Below, in pieces: positions 15,995 through 23,520 of a stretch of DNA of 51,739 nucleotides; position 1 is the stretch's first letter, and each line of letters opens with the position of its first letter. Under the pieces are notes generated by a model that was given only the letters and a program-made list of their open reading frames with translations, was not told where the DNA came from and made no database searches. The position numbers and the translations under genes were made by a program. Location: assembly GCA_035627675.1 (NCBI GenBank), contig DASPLH010000015.1, forward strand, positions 1-51,739. The letters are read 5' to 3'. The DNA comes from DASPLH01 sp035627675. Its GTDB lineage: Bacteria; Acidobacteriota; Terriglobia; Terriglobales; Acidobacteriaceae.

Positions 15995-17020
15995 TTAGAA
16001 CTGCGTGTCAACCGTCATGATGCCCGAACCTTCGTTCGAACCACCCGCGCCGGTGAAGTGGCACTGGCGGCAGAACTGGGTCGCCGACGAAGCCTTCGTG
16101 CCGTCCGGAATCGGAGCGCCCGGGTTGTACGGAGCTGCTACGAAGAAGTAGCTCGGGTACGTGCCGGAGGTCGCCGCGCCGCGGACGTTGCCGCTGAAGG
16201 TGTACATCGAGTGCGGCGTGTGGCAGGTGGTGCAAACCACGTACGCTTCCGCAGCAGTCGTCGCGCCGGCCGGGATCACGGCGAACTGGCCGCGACCACC
16301 GGAGTTGTTGCCGGCCGCCTTCATCGTGACGTTGAATGCACCGTAGTGAGCGACGAACGCCATGTAGGCGGCGTTCGAGGTGTTCGGCTGCAAGCAGTCG
16401 ATCGGAGCTCCGTGGTACACGCAGGTGCCGGCGGAAGCCGGAACGAAGGTCAGGCGGCTGGCAACGCCAACGGCACCGAGGGTGGCCTTCGGGCCGATCG
16501 GGTGATCGTTCTTGTAGTTGCCGGCAGCGGTGCCGTCAGCGCCGAGCAGGGTCGGAATCGGCTGCGTGCCGTAGCTGGCAGGCAGCAGACCGGCGGACTG
16601 TTCGTACGCCTGGTTCGTCATCATGGCGCCCTTGGCAATGTTGCCGTCGTGGCAGGAAAGGCACATCATGATGCCGGTCGTGACGTGCTCGTCCGTCTCG
16701 GAGTCAGCGGGAAGGGTGACGTCGTATGCGCCGTTGTGGCCGGTCGCGATCGTCACGCCGTAAAGCGGACCCATGTCCTGTCCCCACAGGGCGAAGTCGC
16801 CCGTCGTGGGATCGGTCACTGCGCCGCCGCCCACGGCGGAGTTTCCGCCGTTGCCGCGCGCGCCGCTGTGCGGGGTGTGGCAACCGACGCAACCACGGCC
16901 GCCGTTCTGGTGAGCGCCGAGTTTATCGATGCCCATGAGGCCCGTGCCTTCTGTGTAGGACTGAGCTGCTGCGAAGCTGGCCAGGGCCAGAACGCAGAGA
17001 ACGATGATCATCTTCTTCAT
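15995..17020 (-). CDS. Secreted tetraheme c-type cytochrome (OmcE-like candidate)
   Basis: A 341-residue protein with a textbook signal peptide (MKKMIIVLCVLALASFAAAQ). Four CxxCH sites: CVGCH 44-48, CLSCH 120-124, CTTCH 263-267 and CRQCH 317-321. Other histidines at 37, 51, 95, 112, 173, 203, 225 and 270 are enough for bis-His ligation of all four hemes. C200 and C209 are spare and could form a disulfide. Long Gly/Ala/Asn-rich spans between sites recall filament-forming tetraheme cytochromes such as OmcE, but that is inference. A strong ribosome site (AGGAGGT), a 116-bp leader gap and a private terminator suggest high expression. Confidence 0.92.
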   Translation of the reverse strand: MKKMIIVLCVLALASFAAAQSYTEGTGLMGIDKLGAHQNGGRGCVGCHTPHSGARGNGGNSAVGGGAVTDPTTGDFALWGQDMGPLYGVTIATGHNGAYDVTLPADSETDEHVTTGIMMCLSCHDGNIAKGAMMTNQAYEQSAGLLPASYGTQPIPTLLGADGTAAGNYKNDHPIGPKATLGAVGVASRLTFVPASAGTCVYHGAPIDCLQPNTSNAAYMAFVAHYGAFNVTMKAAGNNSGGRGQFAVIPAGATTAAEAYVVCTTCHTPHSMYTFSGNVRGAATSGTYPSYFFVAAPYNPGAPIPDGTKASSATQFCRQCHFTGAGGSNEGSGIMTVDTQF

Positions 17021-17097
17021 TTAAGAAGACCTCCTGATATGTCACTGCTAGTGCTACTTCTTTACTGCTTCGGAGTCTCGTTATTGCTGGCTCCGTT

Positions 17098-17121
17098 TTT
17101 GGATTGCGTAAGCTATCCAAA
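17098..17121. promoter_or_regulatory. Inverted repeat upstream of the tetraheme cytochrome gene
   Basis: TTTGGAT-N10-ATCCAAA, in the 116-bp gap between the second NHL gene and the tetraheme gene. It may be an operator or a weak terminator of the upstream transcript; no clear -10 box is visible next to it. Confidence 0.3.
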
Positions 17122-17136
17122 CTCGTGGGCGAAGTC

Positions 17137-18417
17137 TTACTGCGACTTGGCCTCTGAACTCTTCTCGGCCTCTTTGGGCGCTGAACCCGACTTGGCGGCC
17201 TTTTTCTTTTCTTCCTCTGCGTCGCGCTTCGCCTTCTCGGCCCGGGCTTCTTCATCCGTGAAGTAGCGGAACATCTGCATGCGGCCGGGGTACTGCTCGG
17301 TGGTGAAGACACGATTGTTTTTGTCGATCGTTATGCCCGCGAGAGTGTTGAACTGACCGGGCATGATCCCGTGTCCGCCCATCCAAAGAAGGAGCCTGCC
17401 TTCCTTGGTGAAGACCTGCACTCTGTCCTGCACCGCATCGGCAACCCAAACGTGCCCGTCACTGTCAACCGCGATGCCCTTGGGGCGTGCGAAGTAGCCA
17501 GGACCATCGCCGGCTTTGCCGAAGGTGCTGACGAAGTTGCCATCGGGATCGAATATCTGGACCCGGTTGTTCAGCGTGTCGGTGACATACAGGTTGCCGT
17601 CCGCATCAACTGCCACGTTGGTCGGTTTGGCCAACTGGCCGGGCTCCGTTAGCGTGTGTTTCTTGCCGGTCGTGCCGATTTTGCGGAGAAGCTTGTATGG
17701 CGGATCGGCGTCATACACGAGAATCTGGTCGAGATCGGCGCAGGCAACGTAAAGGAACCGGTTCTCGTTGTCGATCGCGATCCCACCCGGATCGCTCATG
17801 CCTTCCGTGATGCTGGCCTCGGCCTTGAAATCCGGCGTGAAGATCAACACGCGGTTCAACAGGCTATCCGAGACGAAGATGCGGTCGCTGTCGTCGATTG
17901 CCAGGCCGATGATCATTCCGAACTTGGCGTGCTGCCCGTTCTTGATCATCTCGAATTCCCACGTCTCCGTGTTGACGACGAACACGGCACTCACCTTCCG
18001 GTCGGCAATGTAGACGCGATTCTTGGAATCGACCGCCATGCCGTAAGGCATGACCAGCTGGAAACGAGGCTTCTCGTTCTTGCCCTGCTCGCCTACGGCA
18101 ACTCCGGCGAGGCGGTCCATCCACGCGCCCTTCTTCTTTTCCTGCTTCTTTTCCTTGAACCTCTCACCCGAGAAGAAGTTCAAGTACTTCACGCGCGTGA
18201 TCGCCGGCGGGTTGGGCCACACGATCTTGGAGTAGTCGAGCACGTCGAGCCAGTGAGGCTTCGGCTTCTCTTCGGCCTTGTTGTCCTTCTTCTTGTCTTT
18301 GCCGAACACTACGGCCGGGGCGCACAGCAGGATGGCGAATCCCAGCATCAGCAGTGCCGCCGCCACCGTACGCCGTTTCGAGTTTTGCTGGCCTTTGAAC
18401 ATCGTTACTTCTCTCAT
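17137..18417 (-). CDS. Exported NHL-repeat beta-propeller protein with charged tail
   Basis: A 426-residue protein: a signal/anchor segment (about residues 18-39), a Lys-rich linker, then about six NHL blades (residues about 125-385) with the pattern P-G-AVD--NRVYIAD, and a C-terminal Lys/Glu/Ala-rich tail from about residue 388 that should form a helix or coiled coil. It is a fold relative of 11929-13032 but longer at both ends. The ATG at 18417 lies 5 bases past the 16-heme stop; the ATG at 18402, behind AGAGAAG, is an equally possible start. It stands between the 16-heme and tetraheme cytochrome genes, so a scaffold or assembly job is plausible. Confidence 0.88.
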   Translation of the reverse strand: MREVTMFKGQQNSKRRTVAAALLMLGFAILLCAPAVVFGKDKKKDNKAEEKPKPHWLDVLDYSKIVWPNPPAITRVKYLNFFSGERFKEKKQEKKKGAWMDRLAGVAVGEQGKNEKPRFQLVMPYGMAVDSKNRVYIADRKVSAVFVVNTETWEFEMIKNGQHAKFGMIIGLAIDDSDRIFVSDSLLNRVLIFTPDFKAEASITEGMSDPGGIAIDNENRFLYVACADLDQILVYDADPPYKLLRKIGTTGKKHTLTEPGQLAKPTNVAVDADGNLYVTDTLNNRVQIFDPDGNFVSTFGKAGDGPGYFARPKGIAVDSDGHVWVADAVQDRVQVFTKEGRLLLWMGGHGIMPGQFNTLAGITIDKNNRVFTTEQYPGRMQMFRYFTDEEARAEKAKRDAEEEKKKAAKSGSAPKEAEKSSEAKSQ

Positions 18418-18422
18418 CGCTA

Positions 18423-19838
18423 CTACCTACCCAGATCCTTGTGGCAGCTCGCGCAGAACATCATGTTGTTGGCCTGGTCTTTCACCAGCAGGTTCGGCTG
18501 CGCAGACGAGTGTGGCTGATGGCAGGTGGCGCAGTTAATCGCGACACGGACCTTGGTGACGTCCGTGGGATCCATCTGGTCTTTTACCGGATGCCGGTCC
18601 ACCGGGTGGCCGAGACCGTACTTCATGGCGATCCGCGGCACCGTGTTGAAGTAGTCTTCGGGCAACTTCACCTTGCCGTTGAAGATCGTGACCAGGTGTT
18701 GCGCTTCCAGCTTGACCGGCTGCGACTCTGGGCCATGGCACTCCAGGCAAAGCTTGTTCGGAGTGTTCGCGCGGAGCAGCTTGGCGTTTTCACCGCCGTG
18801 CGGCTCGTGGCAGGTTGCGCATCCCTGCTCGAAGGCCGGCTGGTGCAGGTGCTTCTTCTTATGCTGCTCGGCCTGGTCCGCGTGGCAGTTGAGGCAAGCC
18901 TTCACCGCGTCCGGCTTCGGGAATCCCTGGGTCTTGCCGGCGTGCGCGTCGTGACAGTCCGTACACGCTCCCATGGCGCCGGCGTGCTGCACCTTCGCGC
19001 CCTCGATCTGCTTCGCCTTGTCGTCGTGGCAGGTGAGGCACAGTGCGCGCGTGTCGTCCTGCGTCAGCACAACCTTGCCGTCCTTTGCCGGAGCGTGGCA
19101 GGCGTCACACGACTTGTCGGCGAAGGGCTGGTGCGCGAACTTCTGGACCAGCTTCGGGCCGTTCGACTGGTGCGGGTCGTGACAGGTGATGCAATCCGCC
19201 TTGTCGATCGGCTGGTTCTGGTGCGCCTTCGCGAGCGCCGCGTCCTTCGGATCGTGGCAGTCCGCGCAGAGCTGCGGCGTCGCCTTGTTCAGGTGGAACT
19301 TGAATTCGCGCTGGTTGGCGTCACCCGTCTTGTGGGTCGTGTGGCAGGTATCGCAGCCGCTGTCGAGCGCTGCGTGACGGCTTCCGCCCTTGGGGACATC
19401 CACGCCGATCTTGTGGCACGACAGGCAGAGGTTCTGCTCTTTGGTTTCGCCCGCAACCGGCTTCAGCAGCTGGTTCTTGTTGTCGGTCGTGTGCGGATCG
19501 TGGCACTTGGCACAGTCGCGAACCGCCGGGCTGTGAACCTTACCTTTGATTTCGGAGGGATTTTTATCGGAGTGGCAAGTGAAGCAGAGGGCCTGTGTCG
19601 TGGTGGTGATCAGCTTGACGCGGGTTACGTCTTTCGATACCCGGATTTCATGACAGCTTGTACACCCTGTCGCGATCGCCGAATGGACCACCTTTCCCTT
19701 GCCCTTGTCTTCGTGACATTCCATGCACTTCGCGGAATCCGTGTTCTTCTCCAAAGGGACCGGATGCTTCGCCGAGTACAGCGGGCTAGCGAGTAATGCG
19801 AGGATCAGAATCGATAAGAATTGGAGACCGCGCTTCAC
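18423..19838 (-). CDS. Exported 16-heme c-type cytochrome
   Basis: A 471-residue protein with a signal peptide (cleavage near PLYSA) and sixteen CxxCH sites, starting at residues 38, 59, 85, 109, 138, 162, 191, 216, 244, 267, 292, 315, 340, 364, 436 and 462. That is one heme per 27 residues of mature protein, and the regular 21-29 residue spacing up to residue 368 implies a linear heme wire built of doubled-CxxCH units. A 67-residue heme-free insert precedes the last two hemes. Start is GTG 19838 with GGAGGT 5 bases upstream. It heads the locus. Size and spacing suit a periplasmic carrier or a conduit inside a barrel. Confidence 0.93.
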   Translation of the reverse strand: MKRGLQFLSILILALLASPLYSAKHPVPLEKNTDSAKCMECHEDKGKGKVVHSAIATGCTSCHEIRVSKDVTRVKLITTTTQALCFTCHSDKNPSEIKGKVHSPAVRDCAKCHDPHTTDNKNQLLKPVAGETKEQNLCLSCHKIGVDVPKGGSRHAALDSGCDTCHTTHKTGDANQREFKFHLNKATPQLCADCHDPKDAALAKAHQNQPIDKADCITCHDPHQSNGPKLVQKFAHQPFADKSCDACHAPAKDGKVVLTQDDTRALCLTCHDDKAKQIEGAKVQHAGAMGACTDCHDAHAGKTQGFPKPDAVKACLNCHADQAEQHKKKHLHQPAFEQGCATCHEPHGGENAKLLRANTPNKLCLECHGPESQPVKLEAQHLVTIFNGKVKLPEDYFNTVPRIAMKYGLGHPVDRHPVKDQMDPTDVTKVRVAINCATCHQPHSSAQPNLLVKDQANNMMFCASCHKDLGR

Positions 19839-19860
19839 ATCTACCTCCGCTGCTGCTTAT

Positions 19861-19874
19861 GCACGTGTCTGGCC
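19861..19874 (-). promoter_or_regulatory. Weak candidate sigma-54 promoter of the cytochrome locus
   Basis: On the minus strand GGCC-N6-ACGTGCA gives GG and GC separated by exactly 10 bases, the sigma-54 spacing. The start of transcription would fall near 19849, leaving a very short leader that begins at the ribosome site. The match to TGGCAC-N5-TTGC is partial, so this is only a candidate. It shares its sequence pattern with the element at 20285. Confidence 0.25.
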
Positions 19875-20107
19875 GCAAATGGCCCGCGCATTCCGAATGC
19901 GGGCAAGTCACTGAATCCAGAGAACATTCGTCAACATGCGTTGGAGATGCATCAAGTTTTTCCCGATTCGGATCGAGTTTCAATTGAGACTTCTTCCGCA
20001 ATCGCCTCGTGAAAACCCACACCGGACGCCGGGTTGGGCGAAAACTCGCGCACCACATTCGTGACGAGGCGCCGTGCTCGTAAAACGCTGATTCGATTAT
20101 CTGGAGT

Positions 20108-20122
20108 GAATAGTCGCTATTC
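20108..20122. promoter_or_regulatory. Perfect palindrome, possible activator site
   Basis: GAATAG-TCG-CTATTC, two perfect 6-base arms about 175-190 bases ahead of the candidate resB promoter and 235-260 ahead of that of the cytochrome locus. That distance suits an enhancer site for an NtrC-type regulator such as the one encoded at 24664. Confidence 0.35.
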
Positions 20123-20284
20123 GTGATGCGGGCGCAATGTCGGGCCTTGGGCGGATGCTCGCGGAGCCAACTGTGTGGGGATAATCACCACGCTGCGTGA
20201 TATCGCACAAACCCAACGCAACAGCGGACTTGCGAGTGTTCGTAAGAAGCTGTTCTAGAGGCACTTATCTGGATTGGCGACTCT

Positions 20285-20298
20285 GGCCTTGAACGTGC
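20285..20298 (+). promoter_or_regulatory. Weak candidate sigma-54 promoter of resBC
   Basis: TGGCCTTGAACGTGCAA: GG and GC separated by 10 bases with TGG and TGCA flanks as in the -24/-12 consensus. Transcription would start near 20310, ahead of the AAGGAG ribosome site of resB. The middle of the element departs from consensus. Confidence 0.3.
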
Positions 20299-20333
20299 AA
20301 CGTCGTCATCGAGCACACGCAAGGAGCCTGTCA

Positions 20334-21779
20334 ATGGCAGTCGTCAGTACCTGGAACAAGATTTATAGAACGCTCGCTTCGGTGCGCACCGGCATCATCC
20401 TTCTGTTAGTCACGGTCCTCTTCTCGGCGGTTGGAACCGTCATCCTGCAGCGGCCTACGACAGACGCAGAGGAGATCCAGCGCTCCTACTCCCCCACCAC
20501 GTTAATGTGGCTGGATCGCCTCGGTCTTACGGACATCTATCACACGTGGTACTTCCTGACCCTGCTGGGACTGGTGAGCCTGAGCATCATCTTTGTATCG
20601 ATCGACCGCTGGCCGAACGCCTGGCGCTTTTATGCCCGTCCCTATCGCCGCACCGAGCCACACTTTCGCGCCTCGCTTCCTCTGAAAGCCACGATTCCTG
20701 TTGCCGACGCCGCAAAGGCGCTGGAAGCCACCGAGCGCGCCTTCCGTAAGCACGGAATGCCGGTCGAACGCATCGTGGACAGCGAAGAGGTCTCGATCTA
20801 CTCCGAGAAGCACCGCTTCAGCGTATTCGCCGTTTACGTCGTACACGCCAGCCTGCTGTTGATCTTCATGGGCGGCATTATCGACGGACTGGTCGGCTAT
20901 CGCGGCTTCATGCAGGTGCTCAAGGGCGAATCGGCCAACAAGATCACTCTCCGCGGGACCGACGGCAGCAGCAAGCCCAGGGAGATTCCGTTCTCCGTCC
21001 GTTGCGACAACGTTGGCATGGAGACGTATGAGAACGGCGCCCCGAAGAAGTACTGGTCCGACCTGGTCATCGTGGACAACGGCCGCGAAGCCAGGAAGAA
21101 GCACATCATCGTCAACGACCCGATGACGTATCGCGGAGTGAAGCTGTACCAGGCAAGCATGGGCGAGTCCGGAAAGATGGACAAGGTCGAGCTCGTCGCC
21201 GCAAGGGGCCTTGAAGACCTGAACGGCAAGCGCATCTGGGTTGGCCTGAACGAAACGGCAGCGATTGACGACAACTACTCGGTTCGCGTGCTGCGTTTCA
21301 TCCCTGAGTACTACGTGCAGGACGGCGAAGTCTTCCAGAAGTCCGAGAACCTTGTGGATCCGGCCTTCCAGCTGGCGCTGGTGGACAAGAGCGGCGCCGA
21401 AACCAGGATGTGGCTGATCCCACGCAAGGCGAACGTCACCCTGGAAGAGACGCCATATCGCTTCGCCGCCAGCGACATCAAGATGGCGAAGTACACCGGC
21501 CTGGAAGTTTCGTACCAGCCTGGTGAGTGGGCGGTCTGGGCCGGCGTAGTGCTGATGGCGCTGGGGCTCGGCATCGTCTTCTACATGGTTCACATGCGGC
21601 TATGGGCCGTCGTGGTCCAGGACCCGGCCAACGGCCAGGTGCTGTGGATCGGTGGCGCCTGCAACCGCAATCGCGACAAGTTCGAACAGAAGTTCAAGGC
21701 CATCGTCGAGGAAATCGGCACGGAAGTCGGCCCCCCGGCGAGCGGCAAGAAATCCGGACGTGAGCTGGCCCACGTTTAA
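20334..21779 (+). CDS. resB: Cytochrome c biogenesis protein ResB (Ccs1)
   Basis: A 481-residue membrane protein of system II cytochrome c maturation; with ResC it moves heme across the membrane and joins it to CxxCH apoproteins. Three N-terminal membrane helices (about residues 18-38, 70-90 and 165-185) precede a large periplasmic domain with YRGVKLYQASMG, and a fourth helix (about 395-418) ends it. The ATG at 20334 has AAGGAGC 7 bases upstream and begins the conserved VSTWNKIYRTLASVRTG segment. Its stop overlaps the upstream-most ATG of resC, and the two form an operon. Confidence 0.92.
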   Translation: MAVVSTWNKIYRTLASVRTGIILLLVTVLFSAVGTVILQRPTTDAEEIQRSYSPTTLMWLDRLGLTDIYHTWYFLTLLGLVSLSIIFVSIDRWPNAWRFYARPYRRTEPHFRASLPLKATIPVADAAKALEATERAFRKHGMPVERIVDSEEVSIYSEKHRFSVFAVYVVHASLLLIFMGGIIDGLVGYRGFMQVLKGESANKITLRGTDGSSKPREIPFSVRCDNVGMETYENGAPKKYWSDLVIVDNGREARKKHIIVNDPMTYRGVKLYQASMGESGKMDKVELVAARGLEDLNGKRIWVGLNETAAIDDNYSVRVLRFIPEYYVQDGEVFQKSENLVDPAFQLALVDKSGAETRMWLIPRKANVTLEETPYRFAASDIKMAKYTGLEVSYQPGEWAVWAGVVLMALGLGIVFYMVHMRLWAVVVQDPANGQVLWIGGACNRNRDKFEQKFKAIVEEIGTEVGPPASGKKSGRELAHV

Positions 21780-21805
21780 TGGCGGCTATTCATAAGGAGT
21801 CAGTG

Positions 21806-23212
21806 ATGTCTCGAGCAAGAGCAGAACAACAGCCGGTAGCCGGCGGCAACATGCTGCTGGTGTCGGTCGCCCTGGGGATGGCATTCCTGCTGATCTGGGC
21901 GCTATTGAATGTCGCAAAAGCCCACACCGGCCCCATCTATGGCGAGAGCAACATGCTGTTCGTCTCGCTGATTTTCTACGCCGGCGCCGGCGCGCTCTAC
22001 ATGGGCTTTGGTGTAACGGGTATCGAACGCTACGTGAAGTTCGCCTCGATAGCGACCGCCATCGGATTCCTGGCCAACACGGCAGCCGCCGGGCATCGCT
22101 GGTACATCGCAGGACGCCCGCCGTTCTCCAACATGTACGAGATGCTGCTGAGCTTCGTCTGGACCGTGGCATTGCTCACGCTCATCGCCGAGAAGGGCTA
22201 TGGCGTGAAGATCATCGGCTCGATCACGATGCCGATCTCGGTCGTCAGCGTCATCCTGATGCAGTTGATGCCGAGCGATGTTCGTCCGCTGGTCCCCGCG
22301 CTCCAATCGACGTGGCTGCACGTGCACGTATCGCTGGCGATGTTGTCCTACGCCGCCTGCGCCGTGAGCTTCGCGCTGGCGATGATGTTCCTGATCCAGG
22401 ACGACATGAAGACCGAGACGTTCCAGGTGCTCACGGCCATCAGCATGGCCGTCGTTTACATCTCGATCGTCGCCACGCGCTTCCGTTCGGGCGGTCTGGC
22501 GGTCATCGGCTGGGACTTCAACGAGAAGAGCGAGATCTTCGTAGCCCAGGGACAGCGGCTGTTCGCCATCGTCCCCGACCTCGGCTGGATCTTCGTGCTT
22601 GTCCTGCTGTCGACGGTGATCCCCATCGCCCTGTACTTCGTTGCGAGGTTCAGGAACGATGAGAACTTCTACGTCTACGCGAACCGCGGGATGTTCCTCA
22701 CGATCCTCTTGCAGGCGATGGCGCTGATCGTCTTCGTTCTCCGCGTGCAGAACGGCGCGTATCCTTCCGCAGAGGTCCAGGGCCTGTTCCGGTCGGCGCT
22801 CCCGGCGAGCCCGTTCCTGCTCTCCGGCATGGTCGGCAGCATCTTCGCCGGTCTGCTGTTCCTGCTCATGTTGTGGCGCCGCGAAGGCCTCCAGAAGATG
22901 CTGCCTTCGGCCGACAACCTCGACCAGGTGACTTACAAGACGATCGGCATCGCGTTCCCGCTGCTGACGCTGATGATCGCCACGGGCGCGTACTGGGCGA
23001 ACCAGGCCTGGGGCTCCTACTGGAGCTGGGACCCGAAGGAAACCTGGGCCGCCATCACCTGGCTGGTGTACGCCGGTTACCTCCACATGCGCATCACCCG
23101 CGGCTGGCGCGGACGCCGTGCGGCGTATTTCGCGATCCTCGGCTTCGCCGTCGTGATCTTCACCTTCTTCGGTGTCACGTACCTTCTCCCCGGCCTGCAC
23201 GCTTACTCGTGA
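21806..23212 (+). CDS. resC: Cytochrome c biogenesis protein ResC (CcsA)
   Basis: A 468-residue polytopic membrane protein, the heme-handling partner of ResB. The WWD heme-binding motif is clear near residue 402 (WGSYWSWDPKETWA), and histidines in WLHVHVS and GYLHMR are candidate heme ligands. More than eight hydrophobic helices cover the length; the protein is longer at the N-terminus than a minimal CcsA. Start ATG 21806 follows AAGGAG by 7 bases. With 33 or more heme sites encoded nearby, a dedicated assembly pair makes sense. A terminator follows at 23314. Confidence 0.93.
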   Translation: MSRARAEQQPVAGGNMLLVSVALGMAFLLIWALLNVAKAHTGPIYGESNMLFVSLIFYAGAGALYMGFGVTGIERYVKFASIATAIGFLANTAAAGHRWYIAGRPPFSNMYEMLLSFVWTVALLTLIAEKGYGVKIIGSITMPISVVSVILMQLMPSDVRPLVPALQSTWLHVHVSLAMLSYAACAVSFALAMMFLIQDDMKTETFQVLTAISMAVVYISIVATRFRSGGLAVIGWDFNEKSEIFVAQGQRLFAIVPDLGWIFVLVLLSTVIPIALYFVARFRNDENFYVYANRGMFLTILLQAMALIVFVLRVQNGAYPSAEVQGLFRSALPASPFLLSGMVGSIFAGLLFLLMLWRREGLQKMLPSADNLDQVTYKTIGIAFPLLTLMIATGAYWANQAWGSYWSWDPKETWAAITWLVYAGYLHMRITRGWRGRRAAYFAILGFAVVIFTFFGVTYLLPGLHAYS

Positions 23213-23313
23213 GGCGCGGGAGTCAGGCCCGCGGCGGGTTTCGCACTACGGCTCGAAGTTCGGCCAGGCACGCCGCACTGGAAAGACGCAGTTGGGCCAA
23301 TCTGTAGTTCGCG

Positions 23314-23345
23314 CTCCCCGGCGGTATGCCGGGGAGTTTGCTTTT
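23314..23345 (+). terminator. Intrinsic terminator of resBC
   Basis: A perfect 9-bp stem (CTCCCCGGC / GCCGGGGAG), a 5-base loop and then TTTGCTTTT. It lies about 100 bases after the resC stop. The rest of the 308-bp gap 23213-23520 shows nothing I can name. Confidence 0.9.
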
Positions 23346-23520
23346 GCGCTGAACCCGCGCTGGTAGCAGCCTGAGCTGCTACGTCGCTTGTTCCCGGCCG
23401 GTGGGCACCCCCATAATGGAAGCAGTCTGCCTGCCATGCGGAGCTGCGAAAACGGCTCGTCGTTTTCTAAAGTGCTTTGGCGCTGCTTTCCGCACGGGCC
23501 GGCCCGAGGAGTCAACCGGC

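Larger units (their letters stand above)
19839..20333. other. 495-bp divergent control region between cytochrome locus and resB
   Basis: I find no credible gene here. It is less GC-rich than its surroundings and holds several palindromes: GAATAG-TCG-CTATTC (20108-20122, perfect), GTGGGGAT-A-ATCACCAC (20175-20191, one mismatch) and a weaker TGCGTGATATCGCACA (20196-20211). The 11-mer GGAGTGAATAG at 20103-20113 recurs on the minus strand at 28418-28428, just ahead of hemA. Weak -24/-12 elements stand near both ends. Confidence 0.6.

Noticed and set aside
16396..16425. A fifth heme site in the tetraheme cytochrome (CVYHG, residues 200-204).
   Set aside because: It lacks the second cysteine of CxxCH; it may contribute a ligand or disulfide but cannot bind heme covalently in the usual way.
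17098..17121. Sigma-54 promoter ahead of the tetraheme gene.
   Set aside because: The GG and GC on the minus strand are separated by 9, not 10, bases, and sigma-54 promoters tolerate spacing changes poorly.
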